Positions 7,658-15,519 of a stretch of 64,000 nt of DNA are shown piece after piece (within the stretch, counting starts at the first letter, position 1; each line of letters opens with the position of its first letter). The notes beneath the pieces are model-generated. The model saw only the letters and a list, made by a program, of their open reading frames with translations. It was not told the origin of the DNA and searched no databases. The position numbers and the translations under genes were made by a program. Source of the stretch: QALR01 sp900552255 (GTDB lineage Bacteria; Bacillota; Clostridia; Oscillospirales; CAG-272); assembly GCA_048526005.1 (NCBI GenBank), contig DBFVEH010000026.1:161253-225252 (forward strand). Reading direction: 5' to 3'.

Positions 7658-8063
7658 TTCTCCTTTGCCAAGGAGAAAGATACGTGCTTTTCTCACTGAG
7701 GAGAAAAGCACCAAAAGACTCACCGAGACTCCCGTCTCGGACTCTCATCTTTCTGCTGGGAAGCGTATACCCACGGCTCCCAACAGTTGTTTGCTCTCGC
7801 TTCGCTCGGCAAGCCAACATTCGCCGTGCGGGAAGTGATTGCCGCTGGAAACTCCGCGCCCGCAGGCGCAAGGCGCGCGCCGCATGAGCGCCATCCGGCA
7901 TGATATCAACGAAAATGGCGGCGGCCCGCGGATCACGCGAGCCTCGCGAGCGTGGATGCCGTCTTTTATAGCCGCCATCGAACCGCTGCCAGCCGCACAA
8001 ACGATCGAACGGTACGTTCGCGGTTTCTTTTCGTTCTTTTCTTTTCGCAAAGAAAAGAACACG
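7657..8063. repeat. Multi-hairpin repeat, unit 1a
   Basis: 407 bp. Ordered elements: hairpin a, a CTCCTT/AAGGAG stem at the start; hairpin b, 11-bp stem 7684-7694/7701-7711 (GTGCTTTTCTC/GAGAAAAGCAC); hairpin c, CCGAGAC-tccc-GTCTCGG near 7723-7740; a variable block flanked by CACGGC and GCCGTG; a GCGCC-cgca-GGCGC hairpin; a CGCGAG/CTCGCG hairpin; hairpin e, CGAACG-gta-CGTTCG at 8006-8020; hairpin f, GTTCTTTTCTTT-tcgc-AAAGAAAAGAAC at 8033-8060. It is joined head to tail to unit 1b. It lies between convergent groEL and rpsR and has no convincing gene. Confidence 0.85.
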
Positions 8064-8573
8064 TTTCTCCTTTGATAAAGGAGAAAGATATGTCGTTTTC
8101 TCACCGACGAGAAAACGACGAAAAGAGTCGCCGAGACTCCCGTCTCGGACTCTCATCGTGCTACTGGGAAGCATACACCCACGGCTCGAAAGGTGTTGCA
8201 GTGCTCGCAGAGCTCGCACAGGCCACCACTCGCCGTGCGGAGAGTAACTGCTGCTGGAAACTCCGTGCCCGCAGGCGCAAGAGTGCCCGGATTGCACTCA
8301 CCGCCCGTTCGGCGTGTTCCGCCGTGGATGCACGAGTTTACGAGTGCAAACACGTGTCGTTACCCTGTATTTTTTTAAAAATACATAGAACCGAAAGCAA
8401 AGAATAGCACAAAAACCTGAATGGGTATAGATTGCTTGGATTTTTTGTATGGGAGCCGACAGGAGAAGTTCCCGGCTCGCACAAACGATCGAACGGTACG
8501 TTCGCGGTTTCTTTTCGTTCTTTTCTTGTCCGACGGGGAAAAGGACATGTTTCTCCTTTGCCAAAGGAAAAAG
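8064..8573. repeat. Multi-hairpin repeat, unit 1b plus closing end fragment
   Basis: Starts with CTCCTTTgatAAAGGAG. Hairpin b here is GTCGTTTTCTC/GAGAAAACGAC at 8092-8102/8109-8119, a variant with compensating changes relative to 1a. Hairpin c is conserved. After about 8280 the usual right half is replaced by roughly 190 bp unlike the other units; this includes an inverted copy of the variable block seen in the last unit (8311-8359). The unit rejoins the family at about 8483 (hairpins e and f). A second copy of the start hairpin, 8550-8573, closes the array next to the rpsR terminator. Confidence 0.8.
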
Positions 8574-8613
8574 AAAAACGGCAGGAACACGTTTACAGTG
8601 CTCCTGCCGTTTT
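8565..8613 (-). terminator. rpsF-ssb-rpsR operon terminator
   Basis: A 12-bp stem (AAAACGGCAGGA at 8575-8586, TCCTGCCGTTTT at 8602-8613) with T-runs on both sides, so it can act in both directions. The minus-strand U-tract overlaps the closing fragment of repeat array 1. Confidence 0.85.
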
Positions 8614-8628
8614 ATTTTTACAATCGTA

Positions 8629-8880
8629 TCAATCACTGATAAAAGGAAGCAGCGCAACGTGACGCGCTCTTTTGATCGCTTCCGTCAGCTCTCTCTGATG
8701 TTTCGCGCAAGTGCCCGTCACTCTGCGGGGCAGAATCTTCGAACGCTCCGAGATGAACTTGCGCAGTCTTGCGACATCCTTATAATCGATCTTCTCGACC
8801 TTTTCCGCGCAGAATACGCAGACTTTCTTTCTTCTGCGGTTTCCGCCGTTCGGGCGAGCCGGTCTCTGTTCTCTATCCAT
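8629..8880 (-). CDS. rpsR: Ribosomal protein bS18
   Basis: 83 residues. A basic N-terminus with 'RRRKKVCVFCAEK' is followed by 'YKDVARLRKFISERSKILP' and 'TCAKHQRELTEAIKRARH', the bS18 core. The cysteines 'CVFC' resemble the zinc-retaining form. The ATG at 8878-8880 is chosen over an upstream one because it has AGGAGG at proper spacing and gives the family N-terminus. bS18 pairs with bS6 on the 30S platform. It is third in the rpsF-ssb-rpsR operon. Confidence 0.96.
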   Translation of the reverse strand: MDREQRPARPNGGNRRRKKVCVFCAEKVEKIDYKDVARLRKFISERSKILPRRVTGTCAKHQRELTEAIKRARHVALLPFISD

Positions 8881-8924
8881 TGTGATGAAACCTCCTATTC
8901 CGTAATATTGTGAATCCAGCCCGT

Positions 8925-9356
8925 TCAAAACGGCAGATCATCGTCTCCCGCGATCTCCTCAAACTTCGGAGTCTCGGCACCTCCCGCCGTAAATACGGGA
9001 GCTTGATAATCGTCGCCTCGGACGGAATCGTTCTTGCGCTCCACGAAGCTGGCCTCATCGGCCACTACCTCGGTAGCATAACGCTTGGAACCGTCGTTTG
9101 CAGTCCAGCTTCTTGTCTGAAGGGAGCCGCAGATACAGATCGCACTGCCCTTTCTGAAATATTTCGCAATGAATTCGGCCGTGCTTCTCCATGCGACAAT
9201 ATTGATGAAATCGCTTTGCGGCTGTTCTCCGGATTTCGTATATCGGCGGCTTACTCCTATCGAAAAGGAACAAACGCTGACACCGCTCGGCGTCTGCTTG
9301 AGTTCCGGATCCGCGGTCATATGACCGATCAGAATCACTTTGTTAAGACTTGCCAT
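8925..9356 (-). CDS. ssb: Single-stranded DNA-binding protein
   Basis: 143 residues. An OB-fold at about residues 1-105 has 'LNKVILIGHMTADPELK', 'SDFINIVAWRSTAEFI' and 'FRKGSAICICGSLQTRSW'. A short acidic linker leads to the terminal 'DDDLPF', the tail that recruits replication and repair enzymes. The tail is short compared with many SSBs. It sits between rpsF and rpsR, the usual Bacillota order. Confidence 0.96.
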   Translation of the reverse strand: MASLNKVILIGHMTADPELKQTPSGVSVCSFSIGVSRRYTKSGEQPQSDFINIVAWRSTAEFIAKYFRKGSAICICGSLQTRSWTANDGSKRYATEVVADEASFVERKNDSVRGDDYQAPVFTAGGAETPKFEEIAGDDDLPF

Positions 9357-9375
9357 TCCAATACCTCCCCACCAA

Positions 9376-9666
9376 TCAAGCTCTGATTGTCATCGAGCGC
9401 ATAACGCCCTCTGTGATGTTGAAGACACGCTCGAGCTCCGCGACAAAGCTCGGCTCCGCTTTATAATTGACAAGGACATAATAGCCCTCTGTCAAATCAT
9501 TGATCGGATACGCAAGCTTGCGTTTGCCCCACTCATTGAAAGCTTCAATGGTGCCGTTCTCCTCGATCAGGCTCTTAAACTTGTTCACAAGAGCGGCTGT
9601 GGTCTCTTCCGTGCCCGTGGAATCCACGATATACATCGTTTCATAGGATACGAGATTCTTTTCCAT
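9376..9666 (-). CDS. rpsF: Ribosomal protein bS6
   Basis: 96 residues starting 'MEKNLVSYETMYIVDS' and containing 'NEWGKRKLAYPINDLTEGYY' and 'NITEGVMRSM', the bS6 fold. The ATG at 9664-9666 has AAAGGAGGTGC upstream; an in-frame upstream extension is excluded because it runs into the leader. bS6 dimerises with bS18 on the small subunit. It is first in the operon, behind a consensus promoter and a structured leader (9695-9723). Confidence 0.96.
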   Translation of the reverse strand: MEKNLVSYETMYIVDSTGTEETTAALVNKFKSLIEENGTIEAFNEWGKRKLAYPINDLTEGYYVLVNYKAEPSFVAELERVFNITEGVMRSMTIRA

Positions 9667-9694
9667 CTGATTTGCACCTCCTTTTGGACATAAG

Positions 9695-9723
9695 GCCGCG
9701 GACAGCAAAAATTTATCCGCAGC
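9695..9723 (-). promoter_or_regulatory. Hairpin in the rpsF leader, candidate S6:S18 autoregulatory site
   Basis: In the leader, just upstream of the rpsF Shine-Dalgarno, GCUGCGGA can pair with UCCGCGGC (8 bp, one G-U) around a 13-nt loop. In many bacteria the S6:S18 complex represses its own operon through a leader stem; the position fits, but the exact recognition motif is not confirmed. Confidence 0.4.
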
Positions 9724-9763
9724 AAGGAGAAAAAACTCAAATAAGTTCTTTTCCATCTTTGGT

Positions 9764-9792
9764 ATTATAACATTCCTGTGATGATTTGTCAA
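9764..9792 (-). promoter_or_regulatory. rpsF operon promoter
   Basis: Minus strand: TTGACA (9787-9792), a 17-nt spacer, TATAAT (9764-9769). Both hexamers are perfect consensus, as expected for a ribosomal operon. Confidence 0.9.
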
Positions 9793-9886
9793 TTGATTTC
9801 AAAGCAAAATTACGGTTTTTTTCACCGGAAATCGGTAAAAATACGACAGCATCCGTCATTTTAAAGGAAATTCAGCATCTTTTCTA

Positions 9887-9915
9887 TTGATTTTAAAGAC
9901 TGTGACTGGTATAAT
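9887..9915 (+). promoter_or_regulatory. cls promoter
   Basis: TTGATT (9887-9892), a 17-nt spacer, TATAAT (9910-9915), 73 nt before the GTG start. The rest of 9793-9988 shows nothing else. Confidence 0.75.
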
Positions 9916-9988
9916 AATATTGATAAAATAAAAAATATCTCCGCCATTTTAGAATCGGACGGACATACGGATAGGATCGGAGGCTGCC

Positions 9989-11686
9989 GTGAAAAAAAAG
10001 AAAAAATGGTTTCGTGCGCTCGTGCGGCAGCGCTTCTTCATTATATTATTGTTGGTTTTACAGCTTGCAGCCATCATATTCTTTTTGGCAAACCGAAGCC
10101 ATGCTTCCGTCGCGATCAAATATATGCTTCAGATCGTCAGCTTTATTGTCGCGCTTCATATCATCGCCAAACGAGACAAGGGCGCGTATAAGCTGACATG
10201 GGTCTTCACCATTCTGATTTTCCCCCTGTTCGGCGGCTGTCTCTATCTTTTGTTCCGCTATCAGACCCGATCCAAAAAGCTGCGGATGACCATGCAGAAT
10301 ATCACGGACACAACAAGGCCCGCGGCACTTCTGCCCGGTGATAAGTACAGCCTTGCGACAAAGCCGCACTGCCCTCTCCATGCCGAACACGGCGATTCGC
10401 CGGACGATGCCTGTATAAAAGCCTCGGAGCAGGAGCTGCAAACGTCATACTCGGCGCCCGAAGCGCTTCCGTGCGAGGCTTGCTGCATGGGAGATAAATT
10501 CGACCGCGTGGTGGAAATGGTTCCCTCCCATGCAAGGCAGATCGAATACTTGGATAAATTCGCAGGCTTCCCCGTATATGAAAACACAAGGACAAAATAT
10601 CTTTCTCCGGGAGAAGCGTTTCACGCGGCGCTCCTGCCCGAGCTGGAAAAGGCGCAGTCCTATATCTTCCTTGAATTTTTCATCATCGAGGAAGGCATCA
10701 TGTGGGACAGCGTTCTCGAGATTCTGAAACGCAAGGTCGCCGAGGGCGTCGATGTCCGCGTGATTTATGACGACATCGGATGCTTCCTGCGCCTTCCCAA
10801 GGATTATCCCAAAAAGCTCAAAGAGGCCGGCATCCGTTGCGTCGTTTTCAACAAATTCAAGCCCTTGCTCACAGCAACGCAGAATTGTAGAGACCACAGA
10901 AAGATCATCTCCGTCGACGGGAAAGTCGCATTTACGGGCGGCATCAACCTTTCGGATGAATACATCAACGCAACGCATCCTTTCGGTCATTGGAAGGACT
11001 CGGGAGTCCTTGTCGAGGGCGAGGCTGCGTGGAGCCTTACGCTCATTTTTCTGCAAATGTGGATTTTAAGCGGCAACAAAGAGGACGACATCGTAAAATA
11101 TTATCCGTGGAAAAGCGCGCCGTGTCCGATCGTCAAAACCGACAGCTGGGTCCAGCCGTATGCGGACGCGCCGTACGATGCGGAAAACGTCAGCGAGCAT
11201 GTCTATCTTCAAATCATCAATACCGCAAAAAAATATCTTTATATCAACACGCCGTATCTCATCGTCGACGACAGCATGATATCGGCGCTTTCGCTCGCCG
11301 CCAAAAGCGGAGTCGACGTTCGGATCGTAACGCCGTTCCGCTGGGACAAGCGTGTCGTGCATTTCACAACACGCTCCTATTATCGTGAGCTGATCCGAGC
11401 GGGCGTGAAAATTTACGAATATTCCGAGGGCTTCATCCATTCCAAGACCTTTGTCTCGGACGATACCGTCGCAACCGTCGGAACGGCGAATCTCGATTTC
11501 CGCAGTCTCTATCTGCAATTTGAATGCGGCGTATGGATGTATAAAAGCGAAGCGGTGACGGAGCTTCGCGACGATTTTCTGAAAACGCTCGAAAGCTGTC
11601 ATGAAATCAAAGAGGAAGAATGCCGCGGAAATGTCGTAACACGATTCCTTCAGGATTTTCTCCGTCTATTTGCGCCTCTTATGTAA
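9989..11686 (+). CDS. cls: Cardiolipin synthase (PLD type)
   Basis: 565 residues. Two transmembrane segments at about 14-35 and 40-60 are followed by two phospholipase-D catalytic motifs, 'HRKIISVDGKVAFTGG' near residue 308 and 'HSKTFVSDDTVATVGTANLD' near 487. It condenses phosphatidylglycerol molecules to cardiolipin at the cytoplasmic membrane. The start is GTG with CGGAGG upstream. The protein is somewhat longer than Gram-positive Cls because of a cysteine- and histidine-containing insert at about 125-170 ('KPHCPLHAEH', 'CEACCMGDKF'), which could be a metal site or simply a loop. It is monocistronic. Confidence 0.93.
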   Translation: MKKKKKWFRALVRQRFFIILLLVLQLAAIIFFLANRSHASVAIKYMLQIVSFIVALHIIAKRDKGAYKLTWVFTILIFPLFGGCLYLLFRYQTRSKKLRMTMQNITDTTRPAALLPGDKYSLATKPHCPLHAEHGDSPDDACIKASEQELQTSYSAPEALPCEACCMGDKFDRVVEMVPSHARQIEYLDKFAGFPVYENTRTKYLSPGEAFHAALLPELEKAQSYIFLEFFIIEEGIMWDSVLEILKRKVAEGVDVRVIYDDIGCFLRLPKDYPKKLKEAGIRCVVFNKFKPLLTATQNCRDHRKIISVDGKVAFTGGINLSDEYINATHPFGHWKDSGVLVEGEAAWSLTLIFLQMWILSGNKEDDIVKYYPWKSAPCPIVKTDSWVQPYADAPYDAENVSEHVYLQIINTAKKYLYINTPYLIVDDSMISALSLAAKSGVDVRIVTPFRWDKRVVHFTTRSYYRELIRAGVKIYEYSEGFIHSKTFVSDDTVATVGTANLDFRSLYLQFECGVWMYKSEAVTELRDDFLKTLESCHEIKEEECRGNVVTRFLQDFLRLFAPLM

Positions 11687-11687
11687 A

Positions 11688-11720
11688 AGCCTGTGCGTTT
11701 CGCACAGGACTTTGCTTTTC
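11688..11720 (+). terminator. Terminator after cls
   Basis: CCTGTGCG-ttt-CGCACAGG (11690-11708) followed by ACTTTGCTTTTC. The T-run is imperfect; the hairpin at 11757-11785 may back it up. Confidence 0.65.
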
Positions 11721-11756
11721 AGGCAATGGTGCTCACAGGAAATACTTCCTCATGCG

Positions 11757-11785
11757 AAAAAAGACAGCCTTATGGCTGTCTTTTT
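11757..11785. terminator. Bidirectional terminator overlapping the alr stop codon
   Basis: AAAAAAGACAGCC (11757-11769), loop TTAT, GGCTGTCTTTTT (11774-11785). Read on the minus strand it ends the D-amino-acid operon, and the alr stop (11770-11772) lies in the loop. Read on the plus strand it backs up the cls terminator. Confidence 0.85.
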
Positions 11786-12966
11786 ACATTATCCTCCAAA
11801 TACGATATCGTCCGATACGGCTTCCCTCCCCGGAAATAGACGCGCGGCACACGGCGTGCGATGCCGCAGACAAACTCATAGTTGAAGGAATATGCCATAT
11901 CGGCGATCTCCTCTGCGGAGATGAACGCTTCCCCGTCGCGGCCGACGAGCGTAACGCTGTCCTCGATCGCCGCTTCCGGAACGGAGCTGATATCCACCAT
12001 CATCTGATCCATACAAATTCTGCCGAGAATCGGACAGCGCTTCCCGTGGATCAGCACCTCCCCGCGCCCCGACAGGGCGCGCGGATATCCGTCCGCATAT
12101 CCGACGGGAATCGTAGCCACGCGAATCGTATGATCGGTCACATAGGTAAAGCCGTAGCTTACCCCGTGATGCGGTTCCAGCGTTTTGATATGCGAAATAT
12201 GCGTGATAAGCTCCATCGCGGGCCTAAGGACGAACCGCTCTCCAAGCTCGGCGCGCACATCGTCCGACGGATACAAGCCATAGAGGATAATTCCCGCGCG
12301 GACCATGTCGTAATATCGGTCAAACTCCAAAATCCCTGCGCTGTTGTTGATGTGCCTCATCGGGATCTGCACGCCGCGAGCCTCCAGCATGGAGACAAAC
12401 CGGTCAAACGCCGCGCGCTGCTCCATGGACGGCGCCTTATCCAAGCCGTCGGCGGCGGCAAAATGACTGAAAATCCCCTCGACCGTGATGCCGGGCAGAG
12501 CTGCCGCCGCGGCGGCCTCATCCGCGCTTTCCTCGCTTACGCTCCAGCCGATGCGCGACATGCCGGTATCGACGGCGAAATGCACTCTGGCAGTCTTTCC
12601 CTCCGATACGGCGAGCGCGGACAGCTTTCGGATCCGGTCGAGCTGAAATACGGTCAGCGTGATATCATGATCCAGCGCCTGCCGGTAAAGGCTCGGCGAC
12701 GTATAGCCGAGAATCAGAATCGGCTTTTTTATTCCGTGACAGCGAAGCTCGACCGCCTCCCCCATCTCGGCAACGGCAAAAAAGTCCGCCATGTCCTCAA
12801 ATTCCTCGGCGAGAACGGCGGCGCCGTGTCCGTAGGCGTCCGCCTTGACGACCAGCGCAAGCTTCGTTCGCGCCGGTATTTTCTCCTTGACAAGCTTTAT
12901 ATTGTGCTCGATCGCATCGAGATCGATTTTTGCATACACTCTCCGATATTCCATATCGCGCCTCAT
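11770..12966 (-). CDS. alr: Alanine racemase
   Basis: 398 residues. The PLP lysine is in 'LALVVKADAYGHG' near residue 41, and the second catalytic base, a tyrosine, is in 'HHGVSYGFTYV'. 'GYADGYPR' and 'GRICMDQMMVD' are further family marks. It interconverts L- and D-alanine in the cytosol, for peptidoglycan and as donor for the aminotransferase encoded at the head of this operon. Its ATG overlaps the pxpA stop (ATGA), so the two are translationally coupled. An internal ATG four codons in is a possible alternative start. The last codons and the stop form a terminator hairpin. Confidence 0.95.
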   Translation of the reverse strand: MRRDMEYRRVYAKIDLDAIEHNIKLVKEKIPARTKLALVVKADAYGHGAAVLAEEFEDMADFFAVAEMGEAVELRCHGIKKPILILGYTSPSLYRQALDHDITLTVFQLDRIRKLSALAVSEGKTARVHFAVDTGMSRIGWSVSEESADEAAAAAALPGITVEGIFSHFAAADGLDKAPSMEQRAAFDRFVSMLEARGVQIPMRHINNSAGILEFDRYYDMVRAGIILYGLYPSDDVRAELGERFVLRPAMELITHISHIKTLEPHHGVSYGFTYVTDHTIRVATIPVGYADGYPRALSGRGEVLIHGKRCPILGRICMDQMMVDISSVPEAAIEDSVTLVGRDGEAFISAEEIADMAYSFNYEFVCGIARRVPRVYFRGGKPYRTISYLEDNVKRQP

Positions 12967-13733
12967 GAAACGATATCCGCGAGCGGCGCCGTCTCAATAC
13001 CGGCCGCGGCGAACGCGGCGCGCAGATTCTTCACAAAGGCAAGCGCATGGACGCCGTCCCCGTGAACGCAGACGGAATCCGCCGCGATGTCAATGTCCGT
13101 GCCGTCCACGGCGCGGACTTTTTTCTCTTTTATCATGTGAACGACGCGCAGGACGGCTTCTCTCTCGTCCGTAATCACGGCGCCCGGCTTTGTCCTTGCG
13201 ACAAGCGAGCCGTCGGGCTCATAAGCGCGGTCGGCAAAGACCTCGCTCGCCGCGCGCAGTCCTTTCCTCCCTGCCGCTTCGATCATCGCGGAGCCGGAAA
13301 GCGCCAGCAGAATCAGCGATTCATCAACCTCGGCGATGCCCTCGCAGATCGCTTCGGCAAGCCTTACGTCTTTCCCCGCCATGTTATAGAGCGCCCCATG
13401 CGGTTTGACATGGGAAAGCGCCGCTCCCTGCGCTTTGGCAAACGCCGCAAGCGCCCCGATTTGATACTGCACATAAGCCTTCGCCTCCTCCGGCGAAGCA
13501 TTCATATTCCGCCTGCCGAAGCCGAGAAGATCGGGGAAGCCGGGATGTGCGCCGAGCGCCGCGTCCGCCTGCTTTGCCAGCTTTACGGTTTTCCTCATCG
13601 TCACGGGATCGGACGCATGGAAGCCGCAGGCGATATTGGCGGAGGTGATAAACGGAAGGATTTCCTCGTCCATCCCGATCGTATAAACGCCGAAGCTCTC
13701 TCCGAGATCGCAGTTGAGATCGATTTTTGGCAT
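12963..13733 (-). CDS. pxpA: 5-oxoprolinase subunit PxpA (LamB/YcsF family)
   Basis: 256 residues, the normal size. It starts 'KIDLNCDLGESFG' and carries 'ITSANIACGFHASDP', 'GAHPGFPDLLGFGRR' and 'VKPHGALYN', the conserved LamB/YcsF motifs. With PxpB and PxpC it forms the ATP-dependent 5-oxoprolinase that opens 5-oxo-L-proline (pyroglutamate) to L-glutamate. GGGAGG lies six nt from the ATG. Its stop overlaps the alr start. In Bacillus subtilis the equivalent genes are ycsF, kipI and kipA, with ycsI nearby, the same set as here. Confidence 0.93.
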   Translation of the reverse strand: MPKIDLNCDLGESFGVYTIGMDEEILPFITSANIACGFHASDPVTMRKTVKLAKQADAALGAHPGFPDLLGFGRRNMNASPEEAKAYVQYQIGALAAFAKAQGAALSHVKPHGALYNMAGKDVRLAEAICEGIAEVDESLILLALSGSAMIEAAGRKGLRAASEVFADRAYEPDGSLVARTKPGAVITDEREAVLRVVHMIKEKKVRAVDGTDIDIAADSVCVHGDGVHALAFVKNLRAAFAAAGIETAPLADIVS

Positions 13734-13761
13734 AAAGCACCTCCCAAATTTTCAGGTAAAA

Positions 13762-14556
13762 TCAATTTTTCAGCATACTGTTTCTCACATCCGTGACGAA
13801 CATATGCCCCGGCGCATGGGTGATGGCAAAGGACGGCTTCGCCGCCATGACCGCTGCCTGCGGCGTCACGCCGCAAGGCCAAAACACCGGGATTTCTCCA
13901 TCCTCCATCGTGACAGGATCGCCGAAATCCGGTTTTGCAAGATCGGTGATTCCGATCGCCGCCGGATCGCCCATATGCACGGGCGCTCCGTGTACGCGCG
14001 GCATCCCCGCCGTGATCACCGCCGCACGGACGGCGTCCGCGGGCGTCATCGGCCGCATGCTGACCACCATATTTCCGTGAAAAACCCCTGCCGGCTCGCA
14101 CGGAATATTCGTCAGATACATCGGGACGTTGACATTCTCCTCGATATGCCGCACCGGAATCCCAGCCTCCATGAGCGCCGCCTCAAAGGAAAAGCTGCAT
14201 CCGATGAGAAAGCTCACAAGATCGTCACGCCAAAAATCCGACACGTCCGTATATTCCCCGCTAAGGATGCCGTTTTCATAAATCCGGTATTTCGGAAAAT
14301 CTCGCGCAATATCCGCGTCCCTCGCGGTTACGCGAAGCGAGCGGCTCCCTGTGTCCGTGACCTCAAGCACCGGACAGGAACGCGGATTGCGCTGTGTGAA
14401 CAGCAGAAAATCATAGGCGTATTCGCGCGGCAGCATGCAAAGATTCGCCTGCGCGAAGCCCTCGCACATGCCGGAGGTCTGCCCTGTAATAATTCCCTCC
14501 CGAATGAGCCTTCGCACCTGCGCGGGGCTTTGATCGGCATACGGATTTTTCGTCAT
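13762..14556 (-). CDS. DUF1445 (YcsI-type) protein, N-terminal half of a D-glutamate cyclase
   Basis: 264 residues from the ATG at 14554-14556, which has AGGAG eight nt upstream (an ATG six codons earlier has no such site). It begins 'PYADQSPAQVRRLIREG' and contains 'GMCEGFAQANLCMLP', 'FLIGCSFSFEAALMEAGIPV' and 'CGVTPQAAVMAAKPSFAITH', the DUF1445 family signatures. In mammalian D-glutamate cyclase (DGLUCY), which turns D-glutamate into 5-oxo-D-proline, DUF1445 is fused to a DUF4392 domain. The DUF4392 partner here is a separate gene at 16244-17323, so the two probably form one complex. DUF1445 proteins are also annotated as putative hydro-lyases. Confidence 0.85.
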   Translation of the reverse strand: MTKNPYADQSPAQVRRLIREGIITGQTSGMCEGFAQANLCMLPREYAYDFLLFTQRNPRSCPVLEVTDTGSRSLRVTARDADIARDFPKYRIYENGILSGEYTDVSDFWRDDLVSFLIGCSFSFEAALMEAGIPVRHIEENVNVPMYLTNIPCEPAGVFHGNMVVSMRPMTPADAVRAAVITAGMPRVHGAPVHMGDPAAIGITDLAKPDFGDPVTMEDGEIPVFWPCGVTPQAAVMAAKPSFAITHAPGHMFVTDVRNSMLKN

Positions 14557-14577
14557 ACTGTTTTCTCCTTCCATCGT

Positions 14578-15519
14578 TCACCGGAATCGGATTCCGGCGA
14601 GCCTTTTTTGTTCTTCACACGCGGCTCTCTGCGCCGCTTCAAGCGTGCAGCGGACAAACCGGACGCGGTCGCCCGGCTTCGCCTGCGCGAGAAGCGGAAT
14701 ATCGGCTGTGATGACCGTCGCAAGCTTCGCATATCCGCCCACCGTCTGCCGGTCGGCGAGCAAAATGATCGGCTTCCCGTTCGGCGGAATCTGAACGCTT
14801 CCCATCGCGATGCCGCCCGAAACGATATCCACGCCGCTTTTGGAAGCAAGCGGCGTGCCGTCGAGCCGCATTCCCATGCGGTCGGACGCCGGCGTCACGA
14901 TATATTCCTCCGAAAAAAAGGCGGAAAGCGCCTCCTCCGGAAAGCGGTCGTCCTCGGGGCCCGGAACCGCGCGCACGGAAAGACTTCCGTTTTCAAAATA
15001 CGGCGCATACGGAAGATGGCGGCGCGCGATTTCCTCCTCGGAAAGAGGCAGGACCGGAAAAACCGGCAGAACATCGCCAGCCATAAGCTTCCGTCCCTCA
15101 AAGCCGCCGACACGCGCTTTGAGATTCGTGCTGCGGCTGCCCATCACAAGCGGCACGTCGATACCGCCTCGTACCGCCATATACGCCCGACATCCGGAGG
15201 CCGCGAAGCCCATTGCAATTTCATCGCCCGGAAAAACGGCGATCGCCTGCATCATCGGCACCGCAGCGCCATTGATTTTCGGGGAAAAATCCCCGCCCGC
15301 AAAGGCGATCACTGTGCGGTCAAGCACGCGCGCGGTGATTCCCATGAGCGTCATTTCAAGCACGGCGTCGTTTTTATCGTTCCCGACAAGCAGATTCGCC
15401 GTCACGGCGGCGCGCGCGTCCATCGCGCCGGACGGAGAAAAGCCGTCTTTCATATAACCATGCCGGCCGAGATCCTGCACCGTTGTAAGCGGCCCCGGAG
15501 AAAGAATCTGTATACTCAT
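14578..15519 (-). CDS. pxpC: 5-oxoprolinase subunit PxpC (biotin-dependent carboxyltransferase-like)
   Basis: 313 residues. It starts 'ILSPGPLTTVQDLGRHGY', with 'SPSGAMDARAAVTANLLVGN', 'AYMAVRGGIDVP' and 'LLADRQTVGGYAKLATV', all typical of the KipA/PxpC family, which shares a fold with urea amidolyase and acyl-CoA carboxylase parts. No biotin-attachment motif is present, in line with a hydrolase rather than a carboxylase role. The ATG overlaps the pxpB stop by four nt, and the DUF1445 gene follows closely. Confidence 0.93.
   Translation of the reverse strand: MSIQILSPGPLTTVQDLGRHGYMKDGFSPSGAMDARAAVTANLLVGNDKNDAVLEMTLMGITARVLDRTVIAFAGGDFSPKINGAAVPMMQAIAVFPGDEIAMGFAASGCRAYMAVRGGIDVPLVMGSRSTNLKARVGGFEGRKLMAGDVLPVFPVLPLSEEEIARRHLPYAPYFENGSLSVRAVPGPEDDRFPEEALSAFFSEEYIVTPASDRMGMRLDGTPLASKSGVDIVSGGIAMGSVQIPPNGKPIILLADRQTVGGYAKLATVITADIPLLAQAKPGDRVRFVRCTLEAAQRAACEEQKRLAGIRFR

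Noticed and set aside
5646..8297. 883-codon open frame on the minus strand across groES, groEL and repeat array 1
   Set aside because: It is antisense to two certain genes and continues into the repeats; the low stop frequency comes from GC-rich codon structure. The translation is rich in Arg and His with no domain, and there is no ribosome site.
7657..8573. CRISPR array
   Set aside because: Units are about 400 bp with internal hairpins, not 23-50-bp repeats with unique spacers, and there are no cas genes.
9667..9792. N-terminally extended rpsF
   Set aside because: The extension would cross the promoter -10 region, and the internal ATG has the strong ribosome site and the bS6 start.
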